A DNA stretch of 64,000 nucleotides from Kordiimonas aestuarii (GTDB taxonomy: Bacteria; Pseudomonadota; Alphaproteobacteria; Sphingomonadales; Kordiimonadaceae): positions 124,001 to 188,000 of the forward strand of contig NZ_JAOBPP010000020.1 in assembly GCF_025574465.1 (NCBI RefSeq), read 5' to 3'. Made by a program: the position numbers and the translations under genes. A model generated the notes under the pieces. It did no database searches, was not told where the DNA came from, and saw only the letters and a list, made by a program, of their open reading frames with translations. How positions within the stretch are numbered: the first letter of the stretch is position 1; the number at the start of each line of letters is the position of its first letter. Of the stretch, positions 33,520 to 43,721 are shown piece by piece.

Positions 33520-34116
33520 ATGAGCGATAACGCATCCGAAGACGAACCGACAATGGAAGAGATACTGGCGTCTATTCGCCGGATCATTTCTGACGAGTCG
33601 GATGACGAGGCAGCTGAGCCGGAGGTTGAAGAAACCTTCGACGAAGAGCCCGAGCCACAGCCCGAGCCGGAACCTGAACCGGAGCCGGAACCTGTTCCTG
33701 AACCCGAGCCGATGCCGGAACCTGAGCCGGAACCAATTCCGGAACCGGAACCAATTGCTGAGCCGGCGCCGATGCCCGAGCCACAGCCCATGCCTGAGCC
33801 AGAGCCATGGCCAGAGCCGGAACCCGTCTACGCGCAGGAGCCCGAGGAAGAGGACGTCTTTGAACTGACGGACCTTGCAAGCCCGGGCGACGTGGAAGCG
33901 ATTGTGTCGCCGCCGGTGGAAACCCGCACGGCCGAGAGCTTTGCCCACCTCACACAGATGATGGTGGCAGGGTATGCGGGGGCGGATAACACGCTGGAAG
34001 CGCTCGTGCGCGCCATGCTCAAACCCATGCTGCAGGGCTGGCTTGACGAGAACCTGCCCAGCATTGTGCAGGACGCGGTTGAGCGCGAAGTGGCACGGAT
34101 ATCCCGCCGTAAATAA
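33520..34116 (+). CDS. popZ: polar organizing protein PopZ (DUF2497)
   Basis: 198 residues. The conserved N-terminal helix ([17 protein letters not shown]) recruits client proteins. It is followed by a long acidic Pro-Glu-rich linker (about residues 38-105, mostly PEPEP-type repeats) and the C-terminal oligomerisation helices ([22 protein letters not shown], split by variable residues, to ARISRRK). In Caulobacter PopZ forms a polar matrix anchoring ParB and cell-cycle regulators. The ATG at 33520 begins the family N-terminus; AGGGAG lies far upstream (16 bases), so initiation may be weak. Position tolC-popZ-valS is the usual alphaproteobacterial one. Confidence 0.95.
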   Translation: MSDNASEDEPTMEEILASIRRIISDESDDEAAEPEVEETFDEEPEPQPEPEPEPEPEPVPEPEPMPEPEPEPIPEPEPIAEPAPMPEPQPMPEPEPWPEPEPVYAQEPEEEDVFELTDLASPGDVEAIVSPPVETRTAESFAHLTQMMVAGYAGADNTLEALVRAMLKPMLQGWLDENLPSIVQDAVEREVARISRRK

Positions 34117-34150
34117 ACCGGTCCATCAGTGGTCATTTGCGCGCGGCCCC

Positions 34151-35188
34151 TTATTCCGGCACGATTTCCGTATTGTTTTTCTGGTAGGTGTCCTTGGGTG
34201 TGGCGGAGGGCCGTGGGCGTAAGTCTTTGATAATAAAGTCTTCATCGCCGGGGGTGTAGATCACTTCATTGCTGATGCGGTAGCCGATGCCCCCGGATTT
34301 GACACGAGGTTCCAGCAACAGGCGTTCGCCAGATAGGTCAATCACATAACGGAACGGCAGGAACATGCTGGCGCCAATCAGGCCATCACGGTCATCCAGC
34401 TGGCCGTCCCGTGATGGTCCGACAAAAACGGGGATGTTGCGATAAAGGAGTTTGGAGAAACGGATCAGGCCAAAAAATACCACGCCCTTGTCCTCTGCCG
34501 TCAACTGGCTTTTTTCTTCCGCCGTGGTCACGCGCTCAAAATGCCGATCATGCCACAGCACCACACCGCCGGGGTATCCCGTATCCAGTAGCAGCTTTTT
34601 GGTGGTGGGCCATTGTTCCCACGGCAGGCGAAAACGCTGTGTGAGATAGGGGATGCCGTCCTCCAGGATCAGGTCATGCTTGACGCGGTAGCCTGCTGTT
34701 AGGTCAGTGCCGGGCGCATAAAGCTTCATGATTTTTTCTGACGGAACGACCTCCACCACAAATCGGGTCAGGAAGTCGCGGCCCAGAATACCGGAAAACT
34801 TTTTGCCAATATCGCCGATGATGCTCTCATCCGCGCGGATATAAAGCGTGGTTTCGCTGGTGAAACTAAAACCACCTGCCGTGACCACAAGCCCCGTGAG
34901 GCGCCTGCCGGTTGCTGCTGTTGCAAAGGCAGGGAAGCTGATCCTGGCCTCAGGGCCCAGTTGTAAATCATGGCTGTTCAGGCCTTCACTTTCAAACAAC
35001 AGGGACACAGACGCACCCGTATCAAGCAAAAGGCGCTGTTCCACTCCGCCAATGCGGAAGGTGGCATGGATGCGATTATCGCTCAGGTCAATCGGGATGC
35101 TTGCAAGGGGAGACGATTTTGCGAGACCCTCTGCGCGGCTGGCGGAAAAGGCAAGCAGGCAACACAGCAGTATCGCAAGCGATCGCAT
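34151..35188 (-). CDS. exported retropepsin-like aspartyl protease with two domains
   Basis: 345 residues. Signal peptide (to about 20), then two pepsin-like/retropepsin domains, each with a catalytic motif: LLLDTGASVSLLF in the first half and LLLDTGYPGGVVLW in the second. Retropepsin-type bacterial proteases usually act as dimers with one DTG each, so a two-DTG chain could form the active site within one molecule. A C-terminal extension (about 300-345) has no known motif. The ATG at 35188 has AAGGAG about ten bases upstream; a longer frame to 35443 is not needed. Substrate unknown. Confidence 0.8.
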   Translation of the reverse strand: MRSLAILLCCLLAFSASRAEGLAKSSPLASIPIDLSDNRIHATFRIGGVEQRLLLDTGASVSLLFESEGLNSHDLQLGPEARISFPAFATAATGRRLTGLVVTAGGFSFTSETTLYIRADESIIGDIGKKFSGILGRDFLTRFVVEVVPSEKIMKLYAPGTDLTAGYRVKHDLILEDGIPYLTQRFRLPWEQWPTTKKLLLDTGYPGGVVLWHDRHFERVTTAEEKSQLTAEDKGVVFFGLIRFSKLLYRNIPVFVGPSRDGQLDDRDGLIGASMFLPFRYVIDLSGERLLLEPRVKSGGIGYRISNEVIYTPGDEDFIIKDLRPRPSATPKDTYQKNNTEIVPE

Positions 35189-35427
35189 AATCGAGGCACT
35201 CCTTCTTCCCTTTGGGGAGCCTATCACACCGGTGCCGTACCCGCCAATTGCACTTTGGTCGGTCCGGTGGCAGCGCCATACACTGTGTCGAGGCGGAAAT
35301 GTGAGCAAAATGACGAGTTCTGGCTTTTGTTTTGCGCCAGAATTGTGCATTGTGCGGCCCCGGATTGCCCGGCAATATGAAGGTGCTGCAACCGATGCGG
35401 CATATGTGTGACAAAACGGAATAGAAG

Positions 35428-38094
35428 ATGCTCGACAAGACATACACCCCGGCGGATATTGAAGCCAAATGGTACGAACACTGGGAAAGCACTGGCGCGT
35501 TTGAATGTGGCAAGCGCAAGGATGCCGAGCCCTATGTCATTGTCATGCCGCCGCCGAATGTCACCGGCAATCTTCATATGGGCCACGCGCTGGATAACAG
35601 CCTGCAGGATGCGCTGGTGCGCTTTGAACGCCTGCGCGGCAAGGATGTGCTGTGGCAGCCGGGCACTGATCACGCGGGTATCGCCACCCAGATGGTGGTC
35701 GAGCGTCAGATGGACGCCGAAGGCAGCAATGTTAGCCGTCAGGACATGGGCCGTGAGGCCTTTATCGAGCGCGTGTGGAAGTGGAAAGCGGAATCCGGCG
35801 GTGCCATCACCACCCAGCTTCGCCGCCTTGGTGCCAGCTGTGACTGGTCGCGCGAGGCCTTCACCATGGATGAGCCGCGCTCAAAGGCGGTGCTGAAGAA
35901 GTTTGTCCAGCTCTATAAGGAAGGCCTGCTTTACAAGGACCAGCGCCTTGTAAACTGGGATCCCAAGCTCAAAACCGCCATTTCTGACCTTGAAGTTGAG
36001 CAAAAGGAAGTGGACGGCCATTTCTGGCATTTCAATTACCCGATTGCCGAGGAAGAAGGCCGCTTTATCGAGATTGCCACCACCCGGCCCGAGACCATGC
36101 TGGGCGATACGGCCGTTGCCGTGCACCCCGAAGACGAGCGTTTCAAGGACCTGATTGGCAAGCATGTCAAGCTGCCGCTGGTGGGCCGGCTGATCCGCAT
36201 TGTAGGTGATGAACACGCCGACCCCGAGCAGGGCACAGGTGCCCTGAAGGTCACGCCTGCGCATGACTTTAACGACTTTGAAATCGGCAAGCGCCACGAC
36301 CTTGAAATGATCAACATTTTCGACCGTGACGCGGCGGTGAATGAAAACGCGCCTGAGAAATATCAGGGCATGGACCGCTTTGAGGCCCGCAAGGCTATTG
36401 TGGCCGACATGGACGCCGCCGGTTTCCTCGTCAAGGTGGTGCCGCACAGGCACATGGTGCCATATGGTGACCGTGGCGGTGTGGTGATTGAGCCCTGGCT
36501 GACAGAGCAGTGGTATGTGGACGCAGCCACGCTTGCGGCGCCTGCCATTGAAGCGGTCGAGACCGGCAAGACCAACTTTATCCCCAAGAACTGGGAAAAA
36601 ACCTATTTTGAATGGATGCGCAACATCCAGCCGTGGTGTGTATCGCGCCAGCTTTGGTGGGGCCACCGTATCCCGGCGTGGTATGCGGCCGATGGCAGTG
36701 TTTTCGTTGAAGAAACCGAAGAAGCGGCCTATGAGGCCGCCCGCGCCAAGCTGGGTGAGGGTGTTGAGCTGACACAGGACCCGGATGTGCTCGACACGTG
36801 GTTCTCCTCCGCCATGTGGCCATACAGTACGCTTGGCTGGCCTGAGGACACCGCTACGGTCAAAAAATATTACCCCAACAGCACGCTCATTACCGGGTTT
36901 GATATCATCTTCTTCTGGGTAGCACGCATGATGATGTCCGGCATTCACTTCATGGCCGACCCGGAGAATCCGGAAGAAATCCGTGTACCGTTCAAGAATG
37001 TGTATATTCACGCGCTGGTGCGTGACGAACACGGCGCCAAGATGTCCAAATCCAAGGGCAATGTGATCGACCCCCTTGAGTTCATCGAAAAATATGGTGC
37101 GGATGCGCTGCGTTTCACGCTCATTGCGATGGAAGCGCAGGGGCGGGATATCAAGCTCAGTGAAAAACGGGTGGAAGGTTACCGCAACTTTGCCACCAAG
37201 CTTTGGAATGCCGCCCGCTTCTGCGAGATGAATGAGATTGCCGGCTCAGACAGTGCTGAGGCACCCGACGCAACCCTGGCGGTGAACAAGTGGATCATTG
37301 GCGAGGTTGCCAAAACCACGGCAGCGATCACGCAGGCGTTTGACGCTTTCCGTTTCAATGATAGCGCCGACGCCATCTATCACTTCACGTGGGGTACCTT
37401 CTGTGACTGGTATGTGGAGCTGATCAAACCGGTCTTCTGGGGCGACGACGAAGCGGCCAAGGCAGAGACCCGCAAGGTTGCTGGCTGGGTGCTGGATCAG
37501 ATTCTGGTGCTCTTGCACCCCTTCATGCCCTTCATCACCGAGGAACTTTGGCACGCCACCAAAGCTGACCGCCCCTATGACCTTATCCACGCGGCATGGC
37601 CAGTGGTGGACGAGGCCAGCGCGACCGCAGGTGAGGATGTCAACTGGTTGATCCGATTTATTGGTGAGATCCGCTCAACCCGCGCCGAGATGAATGTGCC
37701 AGCGGGCGCCAAGGCAACCGCGCTGGTGGTGGGCGCGAGCGAGGGTACCAAAGCGCGCTTGACCGAGTTTCAGGACATGCTGTGCCGTCTTGCGCGGCTT
37801 GAAAAAGCCGAAGCTGTGGACGCGGCAGACAGCAAAGGGGCTGCCCAGCTTGTGGTGGACGAAGCGACGGTGTATCTGCCGCTTGCCGACCTGATGGACC
37901 TGGATGCCGAGAAGGCCCGGCTTGAAAAGAACCTGGAGAAGCTGAGCAAGGAAGCGGGTGCCCTTAAAGGGCGGCTGGGGAACGAGAAATTTGTTGCGAA
38001 AGCGCCGGCGCATGTCGTTGCGGAAGCGCGCGAGCAGCTTGTCGATCTGGAAGCGCAGGCGGAGAAGGTGAAGGCCGCCTTGGCCCGACTTTAA
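35428..38094 (+). CDS. valS: valyl-tRNA synthetase
   Basis: 888 residues, class I synthetase attaching valine to tRNA-Val. HIGH-type motif HMGH in [18 protein letters not shown] motif in [16 protein letters not shown]1 editing domain (about 150-350, with [17 protein letters not shown]), and the C-terminal tRNA-binding coiled coil (about 815-888, with [19 protein letters not shown]). GGAATAGAAG lies just before the start. A terminator follows. Confidence 0.98.
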   Translation: MLDKTYTPADIEAKWYEHWESTGAFECGKRKDAEPYVIVMPPPNVTGNLHMGHALDNSLQDALVRFERLRGKDVLWQPGTDHAGIATQMVVERQMDAEGSNVSRQDMGREAFIERVWKWKAESGGAITTQLRRLGASCDWSREAFTMDEPRSKAVLKKFVQLYKEGLLYKDQRLVNWDPKLKTAISDLEVEQKEVDGHFWHFNYPIAEEEGRFIEIATTRPETMLGDTAVAVHPEDERFKDLIGKHVKLPLVGRLIRIVGDEHADPEQGTGALKVTPAHDFNDFEIGKRHDLEMINIFDRDAAVNENAPEKYQGMDRFEARKAIVADMDAAGFLVKVVPHRHMVPYGDRGGVVIEPWLTEQWYVDAATLAAPAIEAVETGKTNFIPKNWEKTYFEWMRNIQPWCVSRQLWWGHRIPAWYAADGSVFVEETEEAAYEAARAKLGEGVELTQDPDVLDTWFSSAMWPYSTLGWPEDTATVKKYYPNSTLITGFDIIFFWVARMMMSGIHFMADPENPEEIRVPFKNVYIHALVRDEHGAKMSKSKGNVIDPLEFIEKYGADALRFTLIAMEAQGRDIKLSEKRVEGYRNFATKLWNAARFCEMNEIAGSDSAEAPDATLAVNKWIIGEVAKTTAAITQAFDAFRFNDSADAIYHFTWGTFCDWYVELIKPVFWGDDEAAKAETRKVAGWVLDQILVLLHPFMPFITEELWHATKADRPYDLIHAAWPVVDEASATAGEDVNWLIRFIGEIRSTRAEMNVPAGAKATALVVGASEGTKARLTEFQDMLCRLARLEKAEAVDAADSKGAAQLVVDEATVYLPLADLMDLDAEKARLEKNLEKLSKEAGALKGRLGNEKFVAKAPAHVVAEAREQLVDLEAQAEKVKAALARL

Positions 38095-38118
38095 TTCGCT
38101 GCCGAAACAAGTTGATGC

Positions 38119-38143
38119 AGGGCGCCCTTCGTGGCGCCCTTTG
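38119..38143 (+). terminator. terminator of valS
   Basis: Perfect 8-bp stem AGGGCGCC (38119-38126) / GGCGCCCT (38133-38140) with a 6-base loop and a short TTTG tail. Confidence 0.7.
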
Positions 38144-38328
38144 TCGTTTGTGCAAAAGGGCATTAACTTCTTGCTGCTATGATGTCGTTCAAGCAAAACT
38201 TTAAGGGGAGTCCGCAGACGGGCTTTTTCGCTGTGCCGCGAATCTTTTTATTAGGATGGCTAACTATTCATGAAAGCTTGTAATTACGCGCTAGGTGTGT
38301 ATAACACGCGCCCGTGGAGTGATGTGGG

Positions 38329-39093
38329 ATGAGCATGGGGCGAAACTTTGCACAGTTTGTCGTTGGACTGTGGGTGACGGTATGTTGCCTGCCAGCGCCA
38401 GCGCGTGCGGACCATGCGCTGCGTATTGCTGGGCCATCGATTGAAGGTGTGTTTGAGCTTGGCAAACCTGGCCCCTATTGGAACTTCTATGTGGATATTG
38501 CATCGCACAGCCCGGTAGAAGTTGAGCTATATATGTTGCCGGTCAAACGGTTTACCCGCGCTTTTTTCCGCCATGAGCATGACTGCATCTACATGGCCTC
38601 GGACGATGAAATCTTCTATGAAGAAAACGGCAAACCGTTGACTGACTTCCTGTACACACCTGCCTTTAGCCGCATCAACCTGCATGCCTATACCGCGCTG
38701 TCAGCACCGGTTATCCATTCGCGCGCCAAAATGGAAGGGAAGGCGATTGCCGGGGATGAAGGCCTGCATGTGAGTTCCATCGTGCAGCGGCGCCTTCCCT
38801 TTGCGAAATCCATCCTCTACGCCAAAACAGTCGATGATGCTTTTTCGCTGATCGTGAGTGGCCGCGCGCAGGTGGTGGTGGCCTATTCAATTGACGCCGC
38901 ACAGTATTTTGACCGTGCCGGGGAGACCAGCTTCCATACGGACCCCGATTTTGTGTTGATGAGCCTTGGCGAAGGCATGACCTGCTGGCCATCGGCAGAT
39001 GCGGAGGTGTTTATCGCTTACGCGTCCGAGCGCATCAAGGCGCTGAACGCAAGCGGCGAGCTTAAAACCCGTTTTGGTTTCATGAGAGAATAA
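38329..39093 (+). CDS. periplasmic solute-binding-like protein (SBP_bac_3 type), orphan
   Basis: 254 residues with a signal peptide (to about 27, ARA-DH). The mature part follows the small amino-acid-binding-protein fold: LPVKRFTRAFFRHEHDCIYMAS early, then IAGDEGLHVSSIVQRRL and AFSLIVSGRAQVVVAYSIDAA late. These are the features of extracellular solute-binding family 3, but no permease or ATPase is near. Such orphan proteins may feed a sensor kinase or a transporter elsewhere. GGAG lies upstream of the ATG; MSMG and MG starts are both possible (38329 or 38335). Confidence 0.75.
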   Translation: MSMGRNFAQFVVGLWVTVCCLPAPARADHALRIAGPSIEGVFELGKPGPYWNFYVDIASHSPVEVELYMLPVKRFTRAFFRHEHDCIYMASDDEIFYEENGKPLTDFLYTPAFSRINLHAYTALSAPVIHSRAKMEGKAIAGDEGLHVSSIVQRRLPFAKSILYAKTVDDAFSLIVSGRAQVVVAYSIDAAQYFDRAGETSFHTDPDFVLMSLGEGMTCWPSADAEVFIAYASERIKALNASGELKTRFGFMRE

Positions 39094-39097
39094 GCAC

Positions 39098-39129
39098 GGT
39101 TACGGCACCGTAACTATGGCACCGTAACC
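39098..39129. terminator. inverted and direct repeats between convergent genes, terminator-like
   Basis: GGTTACGG (39098-39105) pairs with CCGTAACC (39122-39129). Inside it, the 11-mer GGCACCGTAAC occurs directly repeated at 39104 and 39118, so alternative stems are possible. No T-run follows. It lies between the solute-binding gene and speB and probably blocks read-through. Confidence 0.5.
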
Positions 39130-39139
39130 ACTTGGGTTG

Positions 39140-40060
39140 TCAGCGTTTCAGTTTGCGCGCCTCGGCCATCAGATAGAGAATATCACAGGCGATGGTTGCC
39201 CCGGCGAGCGCTGTGATCTGGCTTGCCGTCTCATAATGCGGTGCCACCTCCACCTGGTCACCCCCCACAATGTTCAGGCCTTTGAGGCCTTGCAGTACTG
39301 CGCGGGCATAGGCTGTGCTGGGCCCGCCCACCACCGGCGTACCGGTTGCCGGTGCGTAGGATGGGTCAAGGAAATCGATATCGAAGGTGACATAGGCTGG
39401 TCGGTCGCCCACGCGGGCGCGGATCGCTGCCGCGACCTCCTCAGCCGGGGTCGCGAGACATTTGTTGGCATCCCAGATATCAATGCCGTGGGTGTCCGGG
39501 TTCGGTGTGCGCAGGCCCACGTGTACGCTGTGCTCAGGCAGGATGATGCCTTCCTTGAGCGCATGATAGAACATGGTGCCGTGGTTAAGGTCCTCGTCCA
39601 CCCAGGTGTCTGAGTGTGCATCGAAGTGTATCATCGCCAGGGGCCCGTGTTTTTTTGCGTGCGCGCGCATCAGGGGCAGGGCGATAAAATGGTCACCACC
39701 AATGCCAAGCAGGGATGCGCCCGCATCTAGAATTTCAGCCGCCTTGGCTTCCACGACAGGGCACAGGCGTTCAGGGTAGGCGATGAAACCGTTCACGTCC
39801 CCCATATCTCGCATGGTGAAAGCTTCGCGGATGTCATAGTCCCACGGCCATACCCCCCATGGGAATTCCGCCATGGTAGTCGACAGTTCCCGTACCGCAC
39901 GCGGGCCGAACCGTGCGCCGGGGCGGCCCGTTGTGCCCAGGTCATAAGGAACGCCCAGCACAGCAAGCTCAACGCCCTTGGGGTTTTCCGCGTATCCGCA
40001 GCGATAAAAACTCAAAATCCCGGAATATGTGTCGGACCAGTCAGTCACGATTTGCTCCAA
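39140..40060 (-). CDS. speB: agmatinase/arginase family ureohydrolase
   Basis: 306 residues. A manganese ureohydrolase: GGDHFIALP (first ligand), HFDAHSDTW (D-A-H-x-D) and FDIDFLDPSYAPATGTP (D-x-D) are all intact. It would hydrolyse agmatine to putrescine and urea, or a related guanidino substrate; the family includes guanidinobutyrase and guanidinopropionase, which cannot be told apart by eye. The late motif reads GGDQVEVAPHYE rather than the usual DVVEVSP. The start is set at 40060. A perfect 20-bp palindrome lies 28-48 bases upstream, suggesting substrate-controlled transcription. Confidence 0.88.
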   Translation of the reverse strand: MEQIVTDWSDTYSGILSFYRCGYAENPKGVELAVLGVPYDLGTTGRPGARFGPRAVRELSTTMAEFPWGVWPWDYDIREAFTMRDMGDVNGFIAYPERLCPVVEAKAAEILDAGASLLGIGGDHFIALPLMRAHAKKHGPLAMIHFDAHSDTWVDEDLNHGTMFYHALKEGIILPEHSVHVGLRTPNPDTHGIDIWDANKCLATPAEEVAAAIRARVGDRPAYVTFDIDFLDPSYAPATGTPVVGGPSTAYARAVLQGLKGLNIVGGDQVEVAPHYETASQITALAGATIACDILYLMAEARKLKR

Positions 40061-40088
40061 TCCTTAATGACGCCAGCACCCTATCATA

Positions 40089-40108
40089 TATTTTGTGATC
40101 ACAAAATA
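40089..40108. promoter_or_regulatory. perfect 20-bp palindromic operator-like site upstream of speB
   Basis: A 20-bp perfect palindrome centred on TGATCA (core TTTTGTGATCACAAAA), 28 bases before the speB start and about 246 bases before ilvD. It resembles operators of GntR- or Lrp-type regulators and contains TGTGA/TCACA half-sites, but spaced too closely for a normal CRP site. It is the strongest operator candidate in the window. Confidence 0.7.
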
Positions 40109-40354
40109 GGGCGCCGGTGCAGCCGTGGCCAGCACCTTGGCCGGTGAAATGATTTATCTGGCCGAAAAATACAAGGGTTTTTGTATCGCACCGCGACAGA
40201 AATGCCTGGATGGCCGTGATATGACTTTATAATATTATTACAATATGGCGGCTATTTTTGAACGATTAATGATCGACACAGGCAAGGTGTGGCGCTAAAG
40301 TCCGGCGCGAAAGCAGGGCGTTGCCCACAGTTTGATAGACCAAGAGGAAGTTTT

Positions 40355-42205
40355 ATGCCTGAGTATCGCTCCCGTACCTCCACCCATGGCCGCAATATGG
40401 CGGGCGCTCGTGCGCTGTGGCGCGCGACCGGCATGAAGGATGACGATTTCAGGAAGCCGATTATCGCGGTTGCCAACAGCTTTACCCAGTTTGTGCCGGG
40501 GCATGTGCACCTGAAGGACATGGGCCAGCTTGTCGCGCGAGAGATTGAGGCGGCGGGCGGCATCGCCAAGGAATTCAACACCATCGCCGTTGATGACGGC
40601 ATTGCCATGGGTCATGACGGCATGCTCTATAGCCTGCCAAGCCGCGAGATCATCGCCGACAGTGTGGAATATATGGCTAATGCGCACTGTGCGGATGCCC
40701 TTGTCTGTATCTCCAACTGCGACAAGATCACACCGGGTATGCTGATGGCGGCCATGCGCCTCAATATCCCGGCGGTGTTTGTCTCTGGCGGGCCGATGGA
40801 AGCGGGCGAGGATGATTATGATGGCGAGGTCAGGAAGCTTGACCTTGTGGACGCCATGGTTGACGCCGCAAACCCGAATGTATCGGACGAGGATGTTGCG
40901 CGTATTGAACGCAGCGCATGCCCGACATGCGGCTCGTGCTCTGGTATGTTCACCGCCAACAGCATGAATTGCCTTACAGAGGCGCTGGGCCTCAGCCTGC
41001 CGGGCAATGGCACCACGCTGGCGACACACGCCGACCGGCGGGAACTGTTCCTGACCGCCGCGCGGGTCATCGTACAAGCCACCAAACGATACTATGATGA
41101 GGGCGACCAAAGCGTGCTGCCGCGCAACGTAGCCAGTTTCGGTGCGTTTGAAAACGCCATGGCGCTGGATATTGCCATGGGCGGTTCCACCAACACGGTA
41201 CTGCACATCCTCGCCGCCGCGCAGGAGGGTGAGATTGATTTTACCATGGCAGACATTGACCGGCTGTCGCGCAAGGTGCCGAACCTGTGCAAGGTGGCAC
41301 CCGCAACGCAGAAATATCACATTCAGGACGTGCACCGCGCAGGCGGCATTTTCTCTATCCTTGGTGAGTTGAACCGTGCCGGGCTGATCAACGGCGAATG
41401 CACGACCGTGCATACCCGCACGATGAATGAAGCCATCAGCCGTTATGACGTGCGGCTGAGCAACGACCCGGACCTGCACCAGTTTTTCCGCGCGGCGCCC
41501 GGTCGTGTGCCCACCCAGGTGGCCTTCAGTCAGAACAAACGCTATGAGGAACTGGACCTAGACCGGCACGAAGGCTGTATCCGTGATGCAGAGCATGCCT
41601 ACAGCCGGGACGGCGGCCTCGCGGTGCTGTACGGCAATATTGCCGAAGAAGGCTGCATCGTCAAAACCGCCGGTGTGGACGAAAGTATCCTCAACTTCAC
41701 CGGTCGTGCGCGCATTTTTGAAAGCCAGGACGCCTCGGTCGCGGCAATTCTGGGCGGCAAAATCGAAGCCGGAGACGTTGTGGTTATCCGCTATGAAGGA
41801 CCGCGTGGCGGGCCAGGCATGCAGGAGATGCTCTATCCCACCAGCTATCTCAAGTCCATGGGGCTTGGCAAGGAGTGTGCCTTGCTGACCGACGGTCGGT
41901 TCTCGGGCGGTACCAGTGGCCTTTCCATCGGGCATGCGAGCCCGGAAGCCGCCGAGGGCGGAGCCATTGGCCTTGTGGAAGAGGGGGATGTCATCGAGAT
42001 TTCGATCCCCAGCCGCAGTATCAATGTCAAGGTGGATGCCGCAACCCTTGCCGCCCGTCGCGAAGCGATGGAGGCCAAGGGCGACAAGGCATGGAAACCT
42101 GAACACGCGCGGCCCCGCAAGGTATCAAAAGCGCTTCGGGCCTATGCCGCGATGGCAACCTCGGCCAGTCGCGGTGCCGTGCGTGACGTTTCAAAATTTG
42201 AGTAA
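40355..42205 (+). CDS. ilvD: dihydroxy-acid dehydratase
   Basis: 616 residues. An Fe-S lyase acting in valine, isoleucine and pantothenate precursor synthesis, forming 2-oxoisovalerate. Cluster cysteines are seen in [10 protein letters not shown] and [19 protein letters not shown]-terminal [19 protein letters not shown] is intact. AGAGGAAG lies six bases before the ATG at 40355; the longer frame upstream is not needed. A GNAT gene follows after five bases. Confidence 0.97.
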   Translation: MPEYRSRTSTHGRNMAGARALWRATGMKDDDFRKPIIAVANSFTQFVPGHVHLKDMGQLVAREIEAAGGIAKEFNTIAVDDGIAMGHDGMLYSLPSREIIADSVEYMANAHCADALVCISNCDKITPGMLMAAMRLNIPAVFVSGGPMEAGEDDYDGEVRKLDLVDAMVDAANPNVSDEDVARIERSACPTCGSCSGMFTANSMNCLTEALGLSLPGNGTTLATHADRRELFLTAARVIVQATKRYYDEGDQSVLPRNVASFGAFENAMALDIAMGGSTNTVLHILAAAQEGEIDFTMADIDRLSRKVPNLCKVAPATQKYHIQDVHRAGGIFSILGELNRAGLINGECTTVHTRTMNEAISRYDVRLSNDPDLHQFFRAAPGRVPTQVAFSQNKRYEELDLDRHEGCIRDAEHAYSRDGGLAVLYGNIAEEGCIVKTAGVDESILNFTGRARIFESQDASVAAILGGKIEAGDVVVIRYEGPRGGPGMQEMLYPTSYLKSMGLGKECALLTDGRFSGGTSGLSIGHASPEAAEGGAIGLVEEGDVIEISIPSRSINVKVDAATLAARREAMEAKGDKAWKPEHARPRKVSKALRAYAAMATSASRGAVRDVSKFE

Positions 42206-42210
42206 ATCCA

Positions 42211-42648
42211 GTGGCTTTCCGATCAGCGACAGCGGCCGACCTTGGCCGCTTGTATGAGATTTGGCTCGCGGCCATACTCATGACCCATGGTTTTCTGAAC
42301 GATGATGCTCGTGCAGAGATTGGAGCAGTTGTCAAAAATGACTATCTGCCCAATGCCGAGTTCGAGGTCTACGCCGACAGCGATGACCGGCCCCTTGGTT
42401 TCATGGGCTGTAGCGGCAATAATATTGACGCGCTTTTTATTGACCCCGCCGAGCACGGCAAGGGCATCGGCCGCCAGTTTATTGACAGGATGAAAGCAGA
42501 ATTTCCCCGCCTGACCGTTCAGGTGAACGAGCAACAACCGCAGGCGCATGCCTTCTACCGGTCGTGTGGTTTTACCGATATCCGCCGCGATCCGGTAGAT
42601 GATGCAGGCCGGCCGTTTCCCACCGTCCATATGGAATGGAGGCGATAA
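42211..42648 (+). CDS. GNAT-family N-acetyltransferase
   Basis: 145 residues. Acetyl-CoA-binding motif A (IDALFIDPAEHGKGIGRQFID) and the QVNEQQPQAHAFYRSCGF motif B region are clear, as in YjaB-like acetyltransferases. The substrate is unknown. The GTG start at 42211 follows ilvD closely, so the two may be co-transcribed, but there is no known metabolic link. Confidence 0.85.
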   Translation: MAFRSATAADLGRLYEIWLAAILMTHGFLNDDARAEIGAVVKNDYLPNAEFEVYADSDDRPLGFMGCSGNNIDALFIDPAEHGKGIGRQFIDRMKAEFPRLTVQVNEQQPQAHAFYRSCGFTDIRRDPVDDAGRPFPTVHMEWRR

Positions 42649-42720
42649 ACGCGGCTGTTTACGCTTTTCAAACCTGCCCTGCTACGGTAGCGTGCAGGCA
42701 TGCTATTGAGGGGGACAGCC

Positions 42721-43599
42721 ATGAGTGAAAAATTTCCAGTTATCTCGATTGCCAAACAGGCGTATTCACAAGCGCTTACCTACCGCAAGGGCCTTGCTTA
42801 TACGGCTCTCCTGACCATGGGCCTTTTTGCACTGGGTTATGGGCTGATCTATGCTGTTTTCGGCAGCGGCACAGCCGAGATGCTGGAGGTGGCCAGTCAT
42901 GGCGGCAAAATGCCAATGCCTGCCGCAAACGGCGCGACCATACTGTGGGCGTTGTTGGCTCTTGCTATCGTCTTTTTCTTTTTTTCAATGATCTTCAACA
43001 TGTGGGTCAGGTACGGCTCATTGGGGGAAGACGGTGTTGCTTATTCGTCGACAGCCACTGCGTTAAAAGCTGGCTTTATCACCATGGTCAAATTCTTTTT
43101 TATCGGGATTTTGCTTGTGATTGTCGCCGGGGTGGTAAACGCGGTACTGATGATTACCGGTGTTATGCCGCCCGCTCCTGAAGGTGAGATGCTGGTGCCG
43201 ACCGCCAGCAATGTTATCCTGAGCACGCTTGTTTTATACGGTGTGATTAGCGGGATCTATTCCTTGTTCTCAAGCAATCTTACCCAGACAGCCCTTGGTT
43301 CTGACAAGGAAGAGGTCGGCCCGGCACATGTGGCTGAATTTGCCGTGGTGCTGTTTCTGATCAATGTCGTCTTGCTGCTGCCGGTTGGCTTGCTCGGCCT
43401 TGTGTTGCCGTTCTGGCTTGTCTGGTTTGTGCAATGTATTGCCTATGTATTGCTGACCGCCGCAATCCCGGTTGCGCATGGTTTGCGCTATGACTGGCAG
43501 CGCCAGGTGTTTGCCGGCGAAAGTGCGCGGGATCAGTTTGGTATAACTGAGGCCGAGGCACTATCATCGTCAGATGATGGTGGCGAAGAGCCAAAATGA
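42721..43599 (+). CDS. polytopic membrane protein of unknown function
   Basis: 292 residues. About six hydrophobic segments (near residues 27-47, 73-97, 120-145, 160-185, 208-232 and 238-262) give an inner-membrane protein with a cytoplasmic acidic C-terminal tail (SSSDDGGEEPK). I recognise no family. A GAGGGGGA-rich site precedes the ATG at 42721 and a strong terminator follows the stop, so it is a single-gene unit. Confidence 0.7.
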   Translation: MSEKFPVISIAKQAYSQALTYRKGLAYTALLTMGLFALGYGLIYAVFGSGTAEMLEVASHGGKMPMPAANGATILWALLALAIVFFFFSMIFNMWVRYGSLGEDGVAYSSTATALKAGFITMVKFFFIGILLVIVAGVVNAVLMITGVMPPAPEGEMLVPTASNVILSTLVLYGVISGIYSLFSSNLTQTALGSDKEEVGPAHVAEFAVVLFLINVVLLLPVGLLGLVLPFWLVWFVQCIAYVLLTAAIPVAHGLRYDWQRQVFAGESARDQFGITEAEALSSSDDGGEEPK

Positions 43600-43607
43600 T
43601 CCGGTGG

Positions 43608-43632
43608 AAGCCGGGTTTCCGCCCGGCTTTTT
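43608..43632 (+). terminator. terminator of the membrane protein gene
   Basis: Perfect 8-bp stem AAGCCGGG / CCCGGCTT with a 6-base loop, then TTTT, ten bases after the stop. Confidence 0.88.
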
Positions 43633-43721
43633 AGTTGTGGTCTTGACGCCTGGCCGAGCCTAAGTCATATCCGCTGTTCAGTTGCCGATGTTGAGGCAAC
43701 CAAGATGAAAGGATAGGTCGC

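Noticed and set aside
33493..33948. Gly/Ser-rich or Arg-rich frames opposite popZ
   Set aside because: Direct consequence of the Pro-Glu repeat read on the other strand.
40095..40104. CRP/FNR site upstream of speB
   Set aside because: TGTGA and TCACA overlap in TGTGATCACA; the half-sites lack the normal 6-base spacing, so it fits another regulator type.
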